DNA of 64,000 bases from Lignipirellula cremea (GCF_007751035.1 NZ_CP036433.1:4631001-4695000), one strand, 5' to 3'. Counted from the first letter of the stretch, positions 1-8,649 are shown. Made by a program: numbers and translations. Notes: generated from the sequence alone by a model not told the origin.

Positions 1-2004
1 AGCTGAGCTTCTACTATTTACAAGTTTATCGAAGGGTCTTTGAGCAGCATTTCGCGAGGCTGTACCTGACTTGACTTCAATACCAATGATCTTGCGACCG
101 GGAGTACGCACAACCAAGTCATAACGTCTAAGTTGTCCGGTCGCCGGATTGACAAACGAAATCTCGAGACCGAGAATTTCATATCCCTTCCTCTTTTTGA
201 AAATATCCTCAACAGTGTCAACAGCCCTTGAGCCTGGGATAATCTCGCCGCCTTTCTTGGGCAAGAATCTGCCGCGTGCGTCTCGCCCTTGCTCCACGAG
301 TTTTGCGCCAGAGCATTTCGCATTATGCACCAAAACTGGTGACGTTTCACTGCCGTACTCCCGCACGAAATAAGTGTGGTTGTCTTCGACGGTAAAGTTA
401 TAGACGGCAACACCGTCCGGATACGGTTCGCACCTCGTGCGGCGAACGGTTGCAGTTTGGTGCTGGTGGTCGAAAACCGTGTCGCCAACTTGGAGATCGC
501 CGGCGTTGACCCAGCCGGATAGCGGGGTGAAGACGGGGTGTTCGTCCGTCGTTTCCAGGGTTTGGAGCTCGCCGTTGGCGGTTTCGATTTCGAGGATGCG
601 GAGGTGGTCGCTGACGCGGTCAAACGTGTCGGTGACGGGCTTGCGTTCGTTTTCGCTAGTCTCTTCGTTGAAGCTGACGACCGTGTCGCCGGGCTTGATG
701 TCTTCGATGTTCCTGGTCGTGTAGACGGTCTTGGAAGTAACCGTCGGCGCCGGTTTTTCGCGGTTGGCGTTCCAGGCCCAGGCGCTGCCGAAGAGGAGGG
801 TGAGCAGCAGGCTGCAGAGGATGCCGCCGTTTAGCCAGCGAGACGACTTCTCGCGGGATGACGAGTCTGACGATATCGACGGGTGACCGGTTTCTGTCAC
901 TGTCGACGGGGCGGAAGTGAAAGCCGCAGGCGTCTCCGGCTCGTCGAAAGAAAAGGACGGCCGCGGCGCGGGCGTTGTCGCCGGCAAAGGCGCCTGAGTC
1001 GCCTGGCGCAGCGCGTCGTCCATGAAGTCTTCCCAGTCGACCGGCAAGCCGGCGAGCTGCGGCGCAGGGGAAGCGTCGAAACCGTAGAGTACGTCGTCGA
1101 CCAGATCGTCCATCAGCTGCGCGCCGTTTTCCAGCAGGTTCTGGGTGGTGGATCTTCGCGGCGGACCGCCGGGCGGCCGGCCGTCTTGCTGCTTCTTCCG
1201 TCGGTGAATCGCCAGGCCGACGCCTGCCAGCGTAGCAGCGCCGGCGGCGATTGTCAGGCTGGGCAGCAGCAGGGCGAGCAGATCTTCGGTGGTTTCCGCG
1301 GCGACCTCCAGCACGTGGTCGGCGACCAGCACTTGCGTGCCCGCGATGAAGCATTGGGGCATACGCAGGACGGCCATCGTCACAAACGCGAGTTCCACCG
1401 CATCCATCCAGCCGAGCTCACCCGTTTGATTAAATTTTACTACCTTCTGGTGGATAACTGCCGCGGCGTGGATGATGTCGACCGCTTTGAAAACCCAGAA
1501 GAGCACTCCGCACGAACCCGAGACGCCGCTCGTGAGAATAATCTGCGAGACAATACCTTGCACGAAGCCGTACGTATAGGCCCAACTGCTGGTGAGGGAG
1601 CTGGTGTCGATGTTCAGCGATGTGGCGACGGCGCTCAAGGCCCCGCTGGTGAGCCCGTCGGCCACGCCGTAGAGATAGGAAGCCACCTCCTTGACGACGT
1701 CGATGTTTTGGAGAATCAGACGCCAGTTCTGGGAGAGGTACTCGAGGTTGATGAAGTCGAAGAACTTGGCGTTGGCGTAGCGCTGCGGTTCGACATCTAC
1801 AAAATCGAGCAGATTCTTCGAGGCCATGACCATGTTGAACTGGGCCTGCGCGGCGACCAGACTGGCCAGGCCGTCGACCTGTGCGTTGCGGACCCGGGCC
1901 TGATGGGCGACTTCGGACTGCAGGGCGGAGACCCGATCCAGCAGGACGGAATCGGCCAACTGCCGGACGGTGGCCAGGCGGGCAGCGAAGATTTCCTTCT
2001 GCAC
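1..2004 (-). CDS. T1: Hint-domain polymorphic toxin with REase-fold C-terminus (runs off left edge)
   Basis: The minus-strand frame is open from position 2232 to the left edge, so the 3' end and its immunity gene lie outside the window. The likely present start is the GTG at 2004, homologous to the T2 start. Order along the protein: helical N-terminal carrier, hydrophobic Gly/Ala-rich segment, Hint block beginning CFIAGTQV, a long insertion with two hydrophobic segments, the second Hint part (VGDTVVSF-like), and the cleavage site VLVHN followed by AKCSG. The C-terminal domain reads RRYDLVVRTPGRK then GIEVKSG, the pattern of PD-(D/E)XK (restriction-endonuclease-fold) toxins. It is nearly identical to the T6 domain near 58502-58945. 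Unlike T6, the glutamate codon at 429-427 is intact. The cleavage and nuclease roles are family inference. Confidence 0.75.
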   Translation of the reverse strand, partial: MQKEIFAARLATVRQLADSVLLDRVSALQSEVAHQARVRNAQVDGLASLVAAQAQFNMVMASKNLLDFVDVEPQRYANAKFFDFINLEYLSQNWRLILQNIDVVKEVASYLYGVADGLTSGALSAVATSLNIDTSSLTSSWAYTYGFVQGIVSQIILTSGVSGSCGVLFWVFKAVDIIHAAAVIHQKVVKFNQTGELGWMDAVELAFVTMAVLRMPQCFIAGTQVLVADHVLEVAAETTEDLLALLLPSLTIAAGAATLAGVGLAIHRRKKQQDGRPPGGPPRRSTTQNLLENGAQLMDDLVDDVLYGFDASPAPQLAGLPVDWEDFMDDALRQATQAPLPATTPAPRPSFSFDEPETPAAFTSAPSTVTETGHPSISSDSSSREKSSRWLNGGILCSLLLTLLFGSAWAWNANREKPAPTVTSKTVYTTRNIEDIKPGDTVVSFNEETSENERKPVTDTFDRVSDHLRILEIETANGELQTLETTDEHPVFTPLSGWVNAGDLQVGDTVFDHQHQTATVRRTRCEPYPDGVAVYNFTVEDNHTYFVREYGSETSPVLVHNAKCSGAKLVEQGRDARGRFLPKKGGEIIPGSRAVDTVEDIFKKRKGYEILGLEISFVNPATGQLRRYDLVVRTPGRKIIGIEVKSGTASRNAAQRPFDKLVNSRSSA

Positions 2005-2232
2005 CGGGGCGACGGCGGCCAGGCGCTCGGTTTCGAACTTCAGCTGGTCGGCCCGCTGGGCCTTGCCCAGCTCGGTGATGGCGGCGACCGTCGCCAACGC
2101 CTGGGCCAGGACGGCGGCGACGGCCGCCTTGTCGAGTGCCAACTGATCGTCGGCCGCGTTGTCGGCCCGAGTCTTCTCCTGATCGGCGACCGCCTCGCCG
2201 AGGGTCTGGGAGGCTTCGCCGACCGTTTCTTC

Positions 2233-2325
2233 CTAGTCGCCGATCGCGACTTCGTCGGCGTCGAAGCGATCATCGCCCGCCTGTTTGGCAGAGGCATGCC
2301 GCCAGCCGTGCGAAAGTTTTCGCAT
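2233..2325 (-). pseudogene. T1 N-terminal segment cut off by an amber codon
   Basis: The ATG at 2325 opens a frame beginning MRKLSHGWRHASAKQAGDD that matches the start of T7 (63607), where the frame stays open. Here codon 31 is TAG (2235-2233) where T3 and T7 have TAC, so only 30 residues are read before the stop. The frame is open again beyond the TAG and runs in phase into T1. T2 carries the same change, so the two copies share a recent ancestor. Either translation restarts downstream or the 5' end is dead. Confidence 0.6.
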
Positions 2326-2440
2326 CAACGGCGGTTACGAGAAAAAGTCATCCCATGATCGCTGGCAATTGATCGCACTGGACAAAATTGACTCGCTCGA
2401 GTTGGGAGCCAAAGTTTGGGTGGCACCTTATACTCCCAAA
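2326..2440 (-). repeat. Cassette leader repeat J1
   Basis: About 115 bp between the Imm2 stop and the T1 ATG. It holds the core CCACCCAAACTTTGG (2423-2409), then a conserved stretch including CAATTGCCAGCGATCATGGG and CTCGTAACCGCC. The same block precedes T2, T3 and T7, and shorter versions precede T4 and T6. It presumably holds the toxin promoter and ribosome-binding site, and it marks the border where one cassette ends and the next begins. Confidence 0.7.
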
Positions 2441-3034
2441 CTACTCGAATACAGCATTTTCCATCAATGTATTGCCCAGAGTTTCGGGAGCTATTTTACT
2501 ATCAATGAATCTTGACGATGCTAGTGATCCGTTTCCAAACTTACATTGCTCAAAGCTGCAGTTTTCAAAAAGACATTGTATCAATGTGGCCTTGCGGAAA
2601 TTGGTCTGATGAAACCTGCAGCGAACGAACCGACACTGAACACCCATGCAACCCGTCAGGTTGGATTTTGTGAAATCACATTCCGTGAATGACCCTCGCA
2701 CCATTGCGCCAGCAAGAGTAGCAGTGGAAAAGTCACAAGTGTAAAAAGCGTTTCCGAGATTCGTCGTAAAGCTTCCCTTAACGAGTTTACACTGACGTAA
2801 CGAGCACTCAATAAACTGCCCGAACCCCTCCAGTGTTGCAGCCGACATGTCGACATATTCCAGCGACGCTTCGCGTAGCATAGCGGAAACAGGAAGCCCG
2901 CGAAGGTCTTCGTTTTGTTCCGCCGTCCTTGTAAAAGGAGCGTCTCCTTTTCCGTGAATAAATGCGATCGCGTTGCTGCAAGTCTTCGGATCGCTCCAGC
3001 GATCTCTCAGCATTTTGATTTCGGAGGCTTTCAT
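2441..3034 (-). CDS. Imm2: pentapeptide-repeat protein, probable immunity protein for T2
   Basis: A 197-residue protein starting 7 bp after the T2 stop codon, in the usual place of an immunity gene. Most of it is made of five-residue steps of the A(D/N)LXX/FXXC kind (for example CDFTKSNLTG, CRFHQTNFRK, CSFEQCKFGN), which fold as a right-handed quadrilateral beta-helix. Pentapeptide-repeat proteins are known among polymorphic-toxin immunity proteins and can mimic DNA, which would suit a nuclease toxin. No signal peptide is visible, so it should act in the cytoplasm. The gene is AT-richer than the toxin carrier upstream. The immunity role is inferred from position. Confidence 0.75.
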   Translation of the reverse strand: MKASEIKMLRDRWSDPKTCSNAIAFIHGKGDAPFTRTAEQNEDLRGLPVSAMLREASLEYVDMSAATLEGFGQFIECSLRQCKLVKGSFTTNLGNAFYTCDFSTATLAGAMVRGSFTECDFTKSNLTGCMGVQCRFVRCRFHQTNFRKATLIQCLFENCSFEQCKFGNGSLASSRFIDSKIAPETLGNTLMENAVFE

Positions 3035-3041
3035 AGTTTTG

Positions 3042-5177
3042 TCAATATAAAATGTTGATTAAATGTAATATGTCTGGACCATCATACTTGATGATCTTTC
3101 CTGCTTGGCCAGGCGTAGTAATGTCTATTATTCCTAGTTTGCCATTTGCTAAGCGCACCTGATAGTCGGGGCGAAGCAGTTTGCCGGACCCAGGTGTGCT
3201 CAGCAAGTGCTTGCGGTTAAAAACGACACCAGCTTTAGTCAGGAATCGATTGTTCAATAGTCGGGTATCCGCGATTTGCTGGATCGCATTCCCCTTTGCA
3301 ACTCGTTCAAACCAGCCCCCACTGCCCTTGACATTTTGATATATTTTCCCCCAAGCGGTGCCGCCAGTTCCGCCTGCCTTTAACGCCTTTTTAGCTTGAC
3401 TTACTGCATCTCGTATTTCGTTCGCAATTCGATTCATATGCTTGTCGGTGGAGTGCACTCCCTTTAAACTCGATACACAAGTGTTATGCACTAAAAACGG
3501 CGACGATTCACTACGTTGTTCCCCTGCAAAATATGTATGGCTGTCCGCAACCGTGAGGTTGTAGACCGCGACGCCTTCGGGGTGCGGTTCGTACTCCGTT
3601 CGTCGGACGGTCGCGGCTTGCCGCTGATGGTCGAGAACCGTGTCGCCGACTTGCAGTTCGCCGGCATTGACCCAGCCGGAATGAGGGGTGAAGAAGGGAT
3701 GTTCGTTGGTGGTTTCCAGGGTCTGAAGTTCGCCGTCGGCGGTTTCGATTTCGAGGATGCGGAGGTGGTCGCTGACGCGGTCAAAGGCGTCGGTGACCGG
3801 CTTGACTTGGTTTTCGCCGGTCTCTTCGTTGAAGCTGACGACCGTGTCGCCGACTTCGATGTCTTCAATATTTCTGGTGGTGTAAACGGTCTGGGAAGTA
3901 ACCGTCGGCGCCGGTTTGTCGCGGTTGGCGGTCCAGGCCCAGGCGCTGCCGAAAAGCAGCGTCAGCAGCAGACTGGCCAGGATGCCGCCGCTCAGCCAGG
4001 ACGAGGACTTCTGGGAAGTCGATGAGTTTGTCTCCGTGGTGTGAGAATCGTCTGTCACCGGGGAGTCGTCAGGGGCGGAAGCCGCGGCGATTTCTCTCTC
4101 GGCAAGAGAGAAAAACCGCCGGAGCGCGGGCGTTGTTGATGGCGGCGGTGTCGACGATAAAGGTGCGTGCGTCGCCTGGCACAGCGCGTCGTCCATGAAG
4201 TCTTCCCAGTCGGCTGGCAAGCCGGCGAGTTGCGGCGCGGGGGAAGCGCCGAAACCGTAGAGCACATCGTCGACCAGATCGTCCATCAGCTGCGCGCCGT
4301 TTTCCAGCAGGTTTCTGGTTGTGGATTTTCGCGGGGGACCGCCGGGCGGCAGGCCGTCTTGCTGCGTCTTCCGTCGGTGGATCGCCAGGCCGACGCCTGC
4401 CAGCGTAGCAGCGCCGGCGGCGATTGTCAGGCTGGGCAGCAGCAGGGCAAGCAGATCTTCGGTGGTTTCCGCGGCGACCTCCAGTACGTGGTCGGCGACC
4501 AGCACTTGCGTGCCCGCGATGAAGCATTGGGGCATACGCAGGACGGCCATCGTCACAAACGCGAGTTCCACCGCATCCATCCAGCCGAGTTCACCCGTTT
4601 GATTGAATTTTTCTACCTTCTGGTGGATGACTGCCGCGGCGTGGATGATGTCGACTGCTTTGAAAACCCAGAAGAGCACTCCGCACGAACCCGAGACGCC
4701 GCTCGTGAGAATAATCTGCGAGACAATACCTTGCACGAAGCCGTACGTATAGGCCCAACTGCTGGTGAGGGAGCTGGTGTCGATGTTCAGCGATGTGGCG
4801 ACGGCGCTCAAGGCCCCGCTGGTGAGCCCGTCGGCCACGCCGTAGAGATAGGAAGCCACCTCCCTGACGACGTCGATGTTTTGGAGAATCAGACGCCAGT
4901 TCTGGGAGAGGTACTCGAGGTTGATGAAGTCGAAGAACTTGGCGTTGGCGTAGCGCTGCGGTTCGACATCTACAAAATCGAGCAGGTTCTTCGAGGCCAT
5001 GACCGTGTTGAACTGGGCCTGTGCGGCGACCAATGCGGCCAGGCCGTCGACCTGTGCGTTGCGGACCCGGGCCTGATGCGCGACTTCGGACTGCAGGGCG
5101 GAGACCCGATCCAGCAGGACGGAATCGGCCAACTGCCGGACGGTGGCCAGGCGGGCAGCGAAGATTTCCTTCTGCAC
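3042..5177 (-). CDS. T2: Hint-domain polymorphic toxin with PD-(D/E)XK-like C-terminus
   Basis: 711 residues from the GTG at 5177. Residues 1-100 are helical and Ala/Gln-rich; 105-185 form a hydrophobic Gly/Ser-rich segment. Cys218 of CFIAGTQV is the predicted Hint nucleophile. Residues about 236-430 are an insertion with hydrophobic stretches near 243-266 and 398-416. The Hint fold resumes at NIEDIEVGDTVVSF and ends at VHN (563-565). Residues 566-711 are the toxin: RPDYQVRLANGKLGIIDITT followed by a Gln and Lys matches a PD-(D/E)XK-type active-site layout. Imm2 follows after 7 bp. The frame is open upstream to an amber codon at 5408, so a longer ancestral protein is likely. Cleavage after Asn565 and DNase or RNase activity are inferred from family knowledge. 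Confidence 0.8.
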   Translation of the reverse strand: MQKEIFAARLATVRQLADSVLLDRVSALQSEVAHQARVRNAQVDGLAALVAAQAQFNTVMASKNLLDFVDVEPQRYANAKFFDFINLEYLSQNWRLILQNIDVVREVASYLYGVADGLTSGALSAVATSLNIDTSSLTSSWAYTYGFVQGIVSQIILTSGVSGSCGVLFWVFKAVDIIHAAAVIHQKVEKFNQTGELGWMDAVELAFVTMAVLRMPQCFIAGTQVLVADHVLEVAAETTEDLLALLLPSLTIAAGAATLAGVGLAIHRRKTQQDGLPPGGPPRKSTTRNLLENGAQLMDDLVDDVLYGFGASPAPQLAGLPADWEDFMDDALCQATHAPLSSTPPPSTTPALRRFFSLAEREIAAASAPDDSPVTDDSHTTETNSSTSQKSSSWLSGGILASLLLTLLFGSAWAWTANRDKPAPTVTSQTVYTTRNIEDIEVGDTVVSFNEETGENQVKPVTDAFDRVSDHLRILEIETADGELQTLETTNEHPFFTPHSGWVNAGELQVGDTVLDHQRQAATVRRTEYEPHPEGVAVYNLTVADSHTYFAGEQRSESSPFLVHNTCVSSLKGVHSTDKHMNRIANEIRDAVSQAKKALKAGGTGGTAWGKIYQNVKGSGGWFERVAKGNAIQQIADTRLLNNRFLTKAGVVFNRKHLLSTPGSGKLLRPDYQVRLANGKLGIIDITTPGQAGKIIKYDGPDILHLINILY

Positions 5178-5405
5178 CGGGGCGACGGCGGCCAGGCGTT
5201 CGGTTTCGAACTTCAGCTGGTCGGCCCGCTGGGCCCTGTCCAGCTGGGTGATGGCGGCGACCGTCGCCAGCGCCTGGGCCAGGACGGCGGCGACGGCCGC
5301 ATTGTCGAGGGCTAACTGATCGTCGGCCGCGTTGTCGGCCCTGGTCTTCTCCTGATCGGCGACCGCCTCGCCGAGGGTTTCCGAGGCTTCGCCAACCGCT
5401 TCTTC

Positions 5406-5498
5406 CTAGTCGCCGATCGCGACTTCGTCGGCGTCGAAGCGATCATCGCCCGCCTGTTTGGCAGAGGCATGCCGCCAGCCGTGCGAAAGTTTTCGCAT
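5406..5498 (-). pseudogene. T2 N-terminal segment cut off by the same amber codon as T1
   Basis: ATG at 5498 opens the MRKLSHGWRH frame, which stops at TAG (5408-5406), codon 31. The frame is open and in phase from there to the T2 GTG start 231 bp on. The distance and the stop codon are identical to T1, so the mutation predates their duplication or was copied by gene conversion. Confidence 0.6.
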
Positions 5499-5611
5499 CA
5501 ACGGCGGTTACGAGAAAAAGTCATCCCATGATCGCTGGCAAGTTTTCGCACTCAACAAAAATGTCTGGTTTAAGTTACCGCCAAAGTTTGGATGGCACCT
5601 TTTGCCGCACC
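5499..5611 (-). repeat. Cassette leader repeat J2
   Basis: Same layout as J1: core CCATCCAAACTTTGG, a diverged middle, then the conserved GCCAGCGATCATGGG and CTCGTAACCGCC block directly upstream of the ATG at 5498. It lies between the end of Imm3 and T2. Confidence 0.65.
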
Positions 5612-5629
5612 TTTTGCCCGCATCGAAAA

Positions 5630-6181
5630 CTACTCGTAAACGCAAGCAAATCTCACCCACGCTTCGAGCGCAAAAAGAAGACCGGCTATTTCAGCAGATT
5701 CTCGCTTAAGTCCAGACTCTTTCAGCAGCGCAAGATACGACTGAGAACTTAGGTCAACAACGGACACACCTCTGTTGTATTGGTTCGCCCAATACTGAAC
5801 ATGGCTAAGTCCCGACTGAGCTTCCGGTCCTTCGAAATCTTTAAATTCATTTGTGATTCGACCCAGGATCTCTCGACATATGAAAGTTTTAATTTCTTCA
5901 TAATCCGGGTACACCTCTTTCATCCACGCAATCATGGCTTGCCAGAATCCCCAGTAAAAGTGTCCCGGATGGGTCATGAGATAAGTAAGTGTCACCGAGC
6001 CAAAGAGAGAAATGCTGTCGCTCCTGACATCGTCTGCACTCGATTGACCCTCAAGAAGCCTCCAAAGCCTAACCCACTCTCTGGCGTAGCCCGTCCATTC
6101 ACTCTCGGGAAGAGCCAATATTTCTTGCAAGAACCATTCAGGTGAAAAATATCCATTGGGCGTAGAGTCTTTATCTTCCAT
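5630..6181 (-). CDS. Imm3: probable immunity protein for T3, unknown family
   Basis: A protein of 183 residues from the ATG at 6181, chosen because AGGGGA lies 6 bp upstream; a TTG at 6208 is in frame but has no such site. It begins MEDKDSTPNGYFSPEW and contains many Trp and acidic residues, with no signal peptide or membrane segment. I do not recognise the family. It is the only gene between T3 and the next leader repeat, on the same strand, 212 bp after the T3 stop. That gap is longer than at the other toxin-immunity pairs. The immunity role rests on position alone. Confidence 0.6.
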   Translation of the reverse strand: MEDKDSTPNGYFSPEWFLQEILALPESEWTGYAREWVRLWRLLEGQSSADDVRSDSISLFGSVTLTYLMTHPGHFYWGFWQAMIAWMKEVYPDYEEIKTFICREILGRITNEFKDFEGPEAQSGLSHVQYWANQYNRGVSVVDLSSQSYLALLKESGLKRESAEIAGLLFALEAWVRFACVYE

Positions 6182-6393
6182 TAGAATCCCCTGCATCTCT
6201 TCGTGCAATTAATTATATCATCGTCAGATTGCCAGGTTTGACAAAATCCATTGGGATATGGCATTTATAGCGAGCAATTCACATCGCACTATTGACCGTC
6301 GCGCCGTTAACTTCCTCATCCCAAACCGTTTCTGCTACGTATTTTGAAATGTAACGGCGGATTCGCGGAAATTGGCCACGCAAGGGTCAATAG

Positions 6394-8220
6394 TTATTGA
6401 CCAAACCTCACACTATTGCGAAAAATTTTCGAGAGAAGGTCGGAGTTTCCTGAGACGTCCACATTGCCTATCCAATAGTGGGCCTTCATGGCCCATTTTG
6501 GGTTTGTCATAACCTGATAGATTTCCCATTCAGTGATTCCTTTGGATCCCAGCCTCACTGGTACAGCGTCATCGATAACACGCAGTATCATTGGCAACTG
6601 GTCACCTTCTTTCAGAACGCCGGTGAGGTCAATATCTATTCTCTTTGCTGCATCAAGAGCTTCAGAGAAGGTCTTCGGTGAAAAATGCCTACTAGAGGTT
6701 ATCCCTTGATCAAACCATTCTTCAAAGTAATAGCCCCCTCGAGCTTTAGCGAAGTCTCTAAGCTGCCTCGGCTGAGGCCCTCTGCCTTGCTTACCCAGCG
6801 CAACGTTTGGTCCGCAATTATTGTGTACAAGAAAACCCTCAGCAGCTTCGCGATTATTTACGGCACCAAGCGAATCTCCAGCAGGTACTACATAGTACGT
6901 GTGGTTCCCAATGACGCTAAAGTTATATACTGCCACGGCCTTTGCACGCGATTCACTACGCGTGCCGCAAATTAAGGCAAGCTGACCCGTACGCGTTTGA
7001 ATCTGATCGCTTACCTTGAGATCTCCTGCGTTGACCCACGCTCCTTCAACAGTGTAGAAGGGGTGCTCATCTGTAGTTTCAAAATGCTGGACGCCTCCCT
7101 CGGTTGTATTGATTTCCAAGATGCGGAGCTGGTCGCATATCCGGTCGAAGGTTTCGCCGACCACCGCTGGCTCGTTCTCGCCGGTTTCTTCGTTGAAGCT
7201 GACGACGGTGTCGCCGGGCCTGACGTCTTCGATGTTTTTTGTGGTGTAGACTGTCTGGGTAGTAGCCGTCGGCGCCGGTTTTTCGCGGTTGGCGTTCCAG
7301 GCCCAGGCGCTGCCGAAGAGGAGGGTGAGCAGCAGGCTGCAGAGGATGCCGCCGTTTAGCCAGCGAGACGACTTCTCGCGGGATGACGAGTCTGACGATA
7401 TCGACGGGTGACCGGTTTCTGTCACTGTCGACGGGGCGGAAGTGAAAGCCGCAGGCGTCTCCGGCTCGTCGAAAGAAAAGGACGGCCGCGGCGCGGGCGT
7501 TGTCGCCGGCAAAGGCGCCTGAGTCGCCTGGCGCAGCGCGTCGTCCATGAAGTCTTCCCAGTCGACCGGCAAGCCGGCGAGCTGCGGCGCAGGGGAAGCG
7601 TCGAAACCGTAGAGTACGTCGTCGACCAGATCGTCCATCAGCTGCGCGCCGTTTTCCAGCAGGTTCTGGGTGGTGGATCTTCGCGGCGGACCGCCGGGCG
7701 GCCGGCCGTCTTGCTGCTTCTTCCGTCGGTGAATCGCCAGGCCGACGCCTGCCAGCGTAGCAGCGCCGGCGACGATTGTCAGACTGGGCAGCAGCAGGGT
7801 GAGCAGGTCTTCGGTGGTTTCCGCGGCGACTTCCAGCACGTGGTCGGCGACCAGCACTTGCGTGCCCGCGATGAAGCAGTTCGGTTTGCGGATGCTGGCG
7901 CCGATGGAGATGACCGCCATGGTGATGTTGAACGCGTCCCACCAGGTGACTTCGCCCGTGGTATAGATTTTGTGCACCGTGCGGCCAATGGTGTATAGCC
8001 CCAGAATGACATCGAGACCTTGAAACACGCGGAAGACCAGACCGCAAGTGGCGCTGGCGCCGCCCGTGAGGATCACCTGCTGGACAAAGCCGACCACATA
8101 GCCAACGGTGTAGGCCCAGCTGCTGGTGATGGACGTAACGTCGATGCCCGCCATTTCGGCGACGGCGCTCAAGGCCCCGCCGGTAAGCCCGTCGGCAAAC
8201 CCATAAGCATAAGAAGCCAC
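6394..8220 (-). CDS. T3: Hint-domain polymorphic toxin with unknown C-terminal domain
   Basis: 608 residues from the first in-frame standard start, GTG at 8220; the frame is open further, to 8664, but holds no ATG, GTG or TTG. The 5' part diverges from T1/T2: an insertion near 8610 shifts the MRKLSH start out of phase, and about 100 codons of the carrier are replaced by a short scar around 8287-8330. The rest is typical: hydrophobic segment, Cys115 of CFIAGTQV, inserted hydrophobic region, Hint end VHN at 465-467. Residues 468-608 are the toxin, beginning NCGPNVALGK, with an L..FA...GG pattern seen near the start of some Hint-linked toxins. I cannot assign an activity. Confidence 0.7.
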   Translation of the reverse strand: MASYAYGFADGLTGGALSAVAEMAGIDVTSITSSWAYTVGYVVGFVQQVILTGGASATCGLVFRVFQGLDVILGLYTIGRTVHKIYTTGEVTWWDAFNITMAVISIGASIRKPNCFIAGTQVLVADHVLEVAAETTEDLLTLLLPSLTIVAGAATLAGVGLAIHRRKKQQDGRPPGGPPRRSTTQNLLENGAQLMDDLVDDVLYGFDASPAPQLAGLPVDWEDFMDDALRQATQAPLPATTPAPRPSFSFDEPETPAAFTSAPSTVTETGHPSISSDSSSREKSSRWLNGGILCSLLLTLLFGSAWAWNANREKPAPTATTQTVYTTKNIEDVRPGDTVVSFNEETGENEPAVVGETFDRICDQLRILEINTTEGGVQHFETTDEHPFYTVEGAWVNAGDLKVSDQIQTRTGQLALICGTRSESRAKAVAVYNFSVIGNHTYYVVPAGDSLGAVNNREAAEGFLVHNNCGPNVALGKQGRGPQPRQLRDFAKARGGYYFEEWFDQGITSSRHFSPKTFSEALDAAKRIDIDLTGVLKEGDQLPMILRVIDDAVPVRLGSKGITEWEIYQVMTNPKWAMKAHYWIGNVDVSGNSDLLSKIFRNSVRFGQ

Positions 8221-8286
8221 CTCCTTGACGACGTCGATGTTTTGGAGAATCAGACGCCAGTTCTGGGAGAGGTACTCGAGGTTGAT

Positions 8287-8330
8287 AAGGTCAGAAAGGG
8301 GCCAGCCAAAACTTGGTCGGCCACTTTTTT
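8287..8330 (-). repeat. Scar sequence inside T3 at a carrier deletion
   Basis: The in-frame peptide KSGRPSFGWPLSD replaces roughly 100 residues found in T2. The DNA holds an imperfect palindrome, GGCCGACCAAGTTTTGGC followed by TGGCC, that resembles the core of the leader repeats. Almost the same sequence (GRPNFGWPF in protein) sits at the deletion point of T7 near 63884-63932. Confidence 0.6.
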
Positions 8331-8617
8331 GCTGGTCGTCCAGCTGGGCCCTATCCAGCTGGGCCCTATCCAGCTGGGTGATGGCGGCGACCGTCGCCAG
8401 CGCCTGGGCCAGGACGGCGGCGACGGCCGCATTGTCGAGGGCTAACTGATCGTCGGCCGCGTTGTCGGCCCTGGTCTTCTCCTGATCGGCGACCGCCTCG
8501 CCGAGGGTTTCCGAGGCTTCGCCGACCGTTTCCTCGTAGTCGCCGATCGCGACTTCGTCGGCGTCGAAGCGATCATCGCCCGCCTGTGTGGCGGAAGCGT
8601 GCTGAACGATGCCGGCG

Positions 8618-8649
8618 GCCAGCCGTGCGAAAGCTTTCGCACGGCTGGC
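8618..8649. repeat. Perfect 32-bp palindrome at the T3 5' end
   Basis: GCCAGCCGTGCGAAAG is followed immediately by its exact reverse complement. In T1 and T2 the right arm is degenerate. It overlaps the place where the MRKLSH start codon lies in the other copies; here the codon is GTG and is out of phase with the rest of T3. Confidence 0.75.

Noticed and set aside
656-1354. Arg/Ala-rich minus-strand frame MLHRGHASAGRRPRAGG, repeated near every Hint gene
   Set aside because: It is the +1 shadow of the Hint insertion region. The real frame gives CFIAGTQV and continues through the whole gene.
883-2358. Long plus-strand open frame of 491 codons opposite T1, with a similar one opposite T2
   Set aside because: It is antisense to the toxin carrier, Arg/Gly/His-rich, and shows no family pattern; it is the mirror of a high-GC coding strand.
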